Assembly (NCBI RefSeq): GCF_008728515.1
Contig: NC_044988.1
Coordinates: 26,742,998 to 26,806,997, forward strand
Source: Papio anubis
Taxonomy: Eukaryota; Chordata; Mammalia; Primates; Cercopithecidae
Direction: 5' to 3'
Length of the DNA stretch: 64,000 nt
In this document: positions 63,395-64,000 of the stretch, piece by piece
Position numbering within the stretch: position 1 is the stretch's first letter
How the letters are laid out: the number at the start of each line of letters is the position of its first letter
Made by a program: the position numbers and the translations under genes
The notes under the pieces: generated by a model
Seen by the model: only the letters and a program-made list of their open reading frames with translations
The model's database searches: none
Told to the model about the DNA's origin: nothing

Positions 63395-63845
63395 TATTAG
63401 GTATTTATCAGCACAAAAATGCTGTAGGAAAAACTACCTTAGAATTCAGGAACTTAACGCCATAAGCACGTATTGAGCTCACAAGACAGAGTTGGCTGCA
63501 TGGTTCTTCTGGTCTGGGCTGGGCTCAATCACATGCCAGGAGGTCAGCTGGCTATCACCTCCTCCAGAACAGCCTCAGCTCAGACAACAGAAGCAGCTGG
63601 AAGCAGAGGTTCCCTGTGTTTCATTCTACAACAGGCTAGCTCACACATGTCTCTTACGGTAATGGCAGAAGCGAAAAAGTGGAAACAGAAACATTAAGGG
63701 ATTTTCCAAGGTTCTGTGTGGGTCACATTTGCTAACATTCCACTCACCAAAGCAAACCACATGGCCAAACTCAGAATCAAGGGGTGAGGAAAGAGATCCC
63801 ACCTGTTTAGTGATAGAAATTCTAACATCACATGACAAAGCAGTA
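63395..63845. repeat. Probable ancient LTR or transposon fragment, unassigned
   Basis: GTTCTTCTGGTCTGGGCTGG, GGAGGTCAGCTGGCTATCAC, CAAAGCAAACCACATGGCCA and CCAGGGAGGAGAGAGAAATT are phrases of a common mammalian repeat. I cannot name it with confidence. Confidence 0.45.
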
Positions 63846-63973
63846 TGGATCCAGGGAGGAGAGAGAAATTGGGGCTGTTAATGCAATGGATCTCCTAATC
63901 ATGGCAGCAAACCCACTGGCATGTACAATAGGCTAGTTTAGATATATATTCTTCCCCAGAAAAATTTGCATAA

Positions 63974-64000
63974 GGCCGGGCGCGGTGGCTCAAGCCTGTA
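63974..64000 (+). repeat. AluYR-like Alu, cut by the window edge
   Basis: GGCCGGGCGCGGTGGCTCAA to GCCTGTA, the first 27 bases of a young Alu, with the AAGCCT variant. Confidence 0.85.

Overview
The window is mammalian, and more precisely primate, genomic DNA. It carries about two dozen Alu-type elements, MIR and L2 fragments, MaLR LTRs and hAT MITEs. The coding signal is a set of short exons with GT-AG borders that together encode a TRPM-family cation channel. The young Alus (1-314, 30476-30777 and the one starting at 63974) have the substitutions I associate with the AluYR lineage of Old World monkeys: a left arm reading GGCTCAAGCCTGTAATCC and a right arm reading GAGATCCGGCCACTGC. A cercopithecid source such as macaque, baboon or guenon is therefore likelier than human.

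The only gene I can support is the central part of TRPM3, in sense on the + strand. Nine consecutive exons are visible: 1517-1657, 5577-5606, 6480-6769, 7718-7946, 10715-10882, 16049-16189, 23165-23293, 27935-28186 and 35934-36108 or 36144. They join in one open frame of 518 codons in the short form, with nearly every junction in phase 0. Exons 1-5 encode the end of the cytoplasmic TRPM homology region and the acidic linker. Exons 6-9 encode S1 (split over two exons), S2, S3-S4, then S5, the pore helix and the start of the filter. The last exon has two in-frame donors 36 nt apart. They correspond to the known short-pore and long-pore forms of TRPM3. Exon 2 is a symmetric 30-bp cassette, probably alternatively used. 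The start of the gene and everything after the filter lie outside the window.

Layout: 1-1516 is upstream intron with a young Alu. 1658-10714 is a compact group of four introns with an old hAT relic, an MLT1A-like LTR, Alus and AT-rich sequence. 10883-35933 has larger introns with Alus (including a nested pair), MIRs, MER20 and MER5 copies, a THE1/MST LTR and a large AT-rich palindrome. 36145-64000 is one intron of at least 27.8 kb with no further exon seen. It opens with about 4.7 kb that is nearly repeat-free, then holds ancient repeats, a full-length 7SL RNA retropseudogene, a composite GT minisatellite, more Alus and MIRs, and a second repeat-poor stretch near 58.9-60.2 kb.

I found no new gene system. 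The most useful second looks are the pore splice switch, the acceptor built from a microsatellite, the cassette exon squeezed between an Alu and a TA tract, the hairpin-forming AT repeat, the composite GT minisatellite, and an internally scrambled young Alu that may be an assembly fault.
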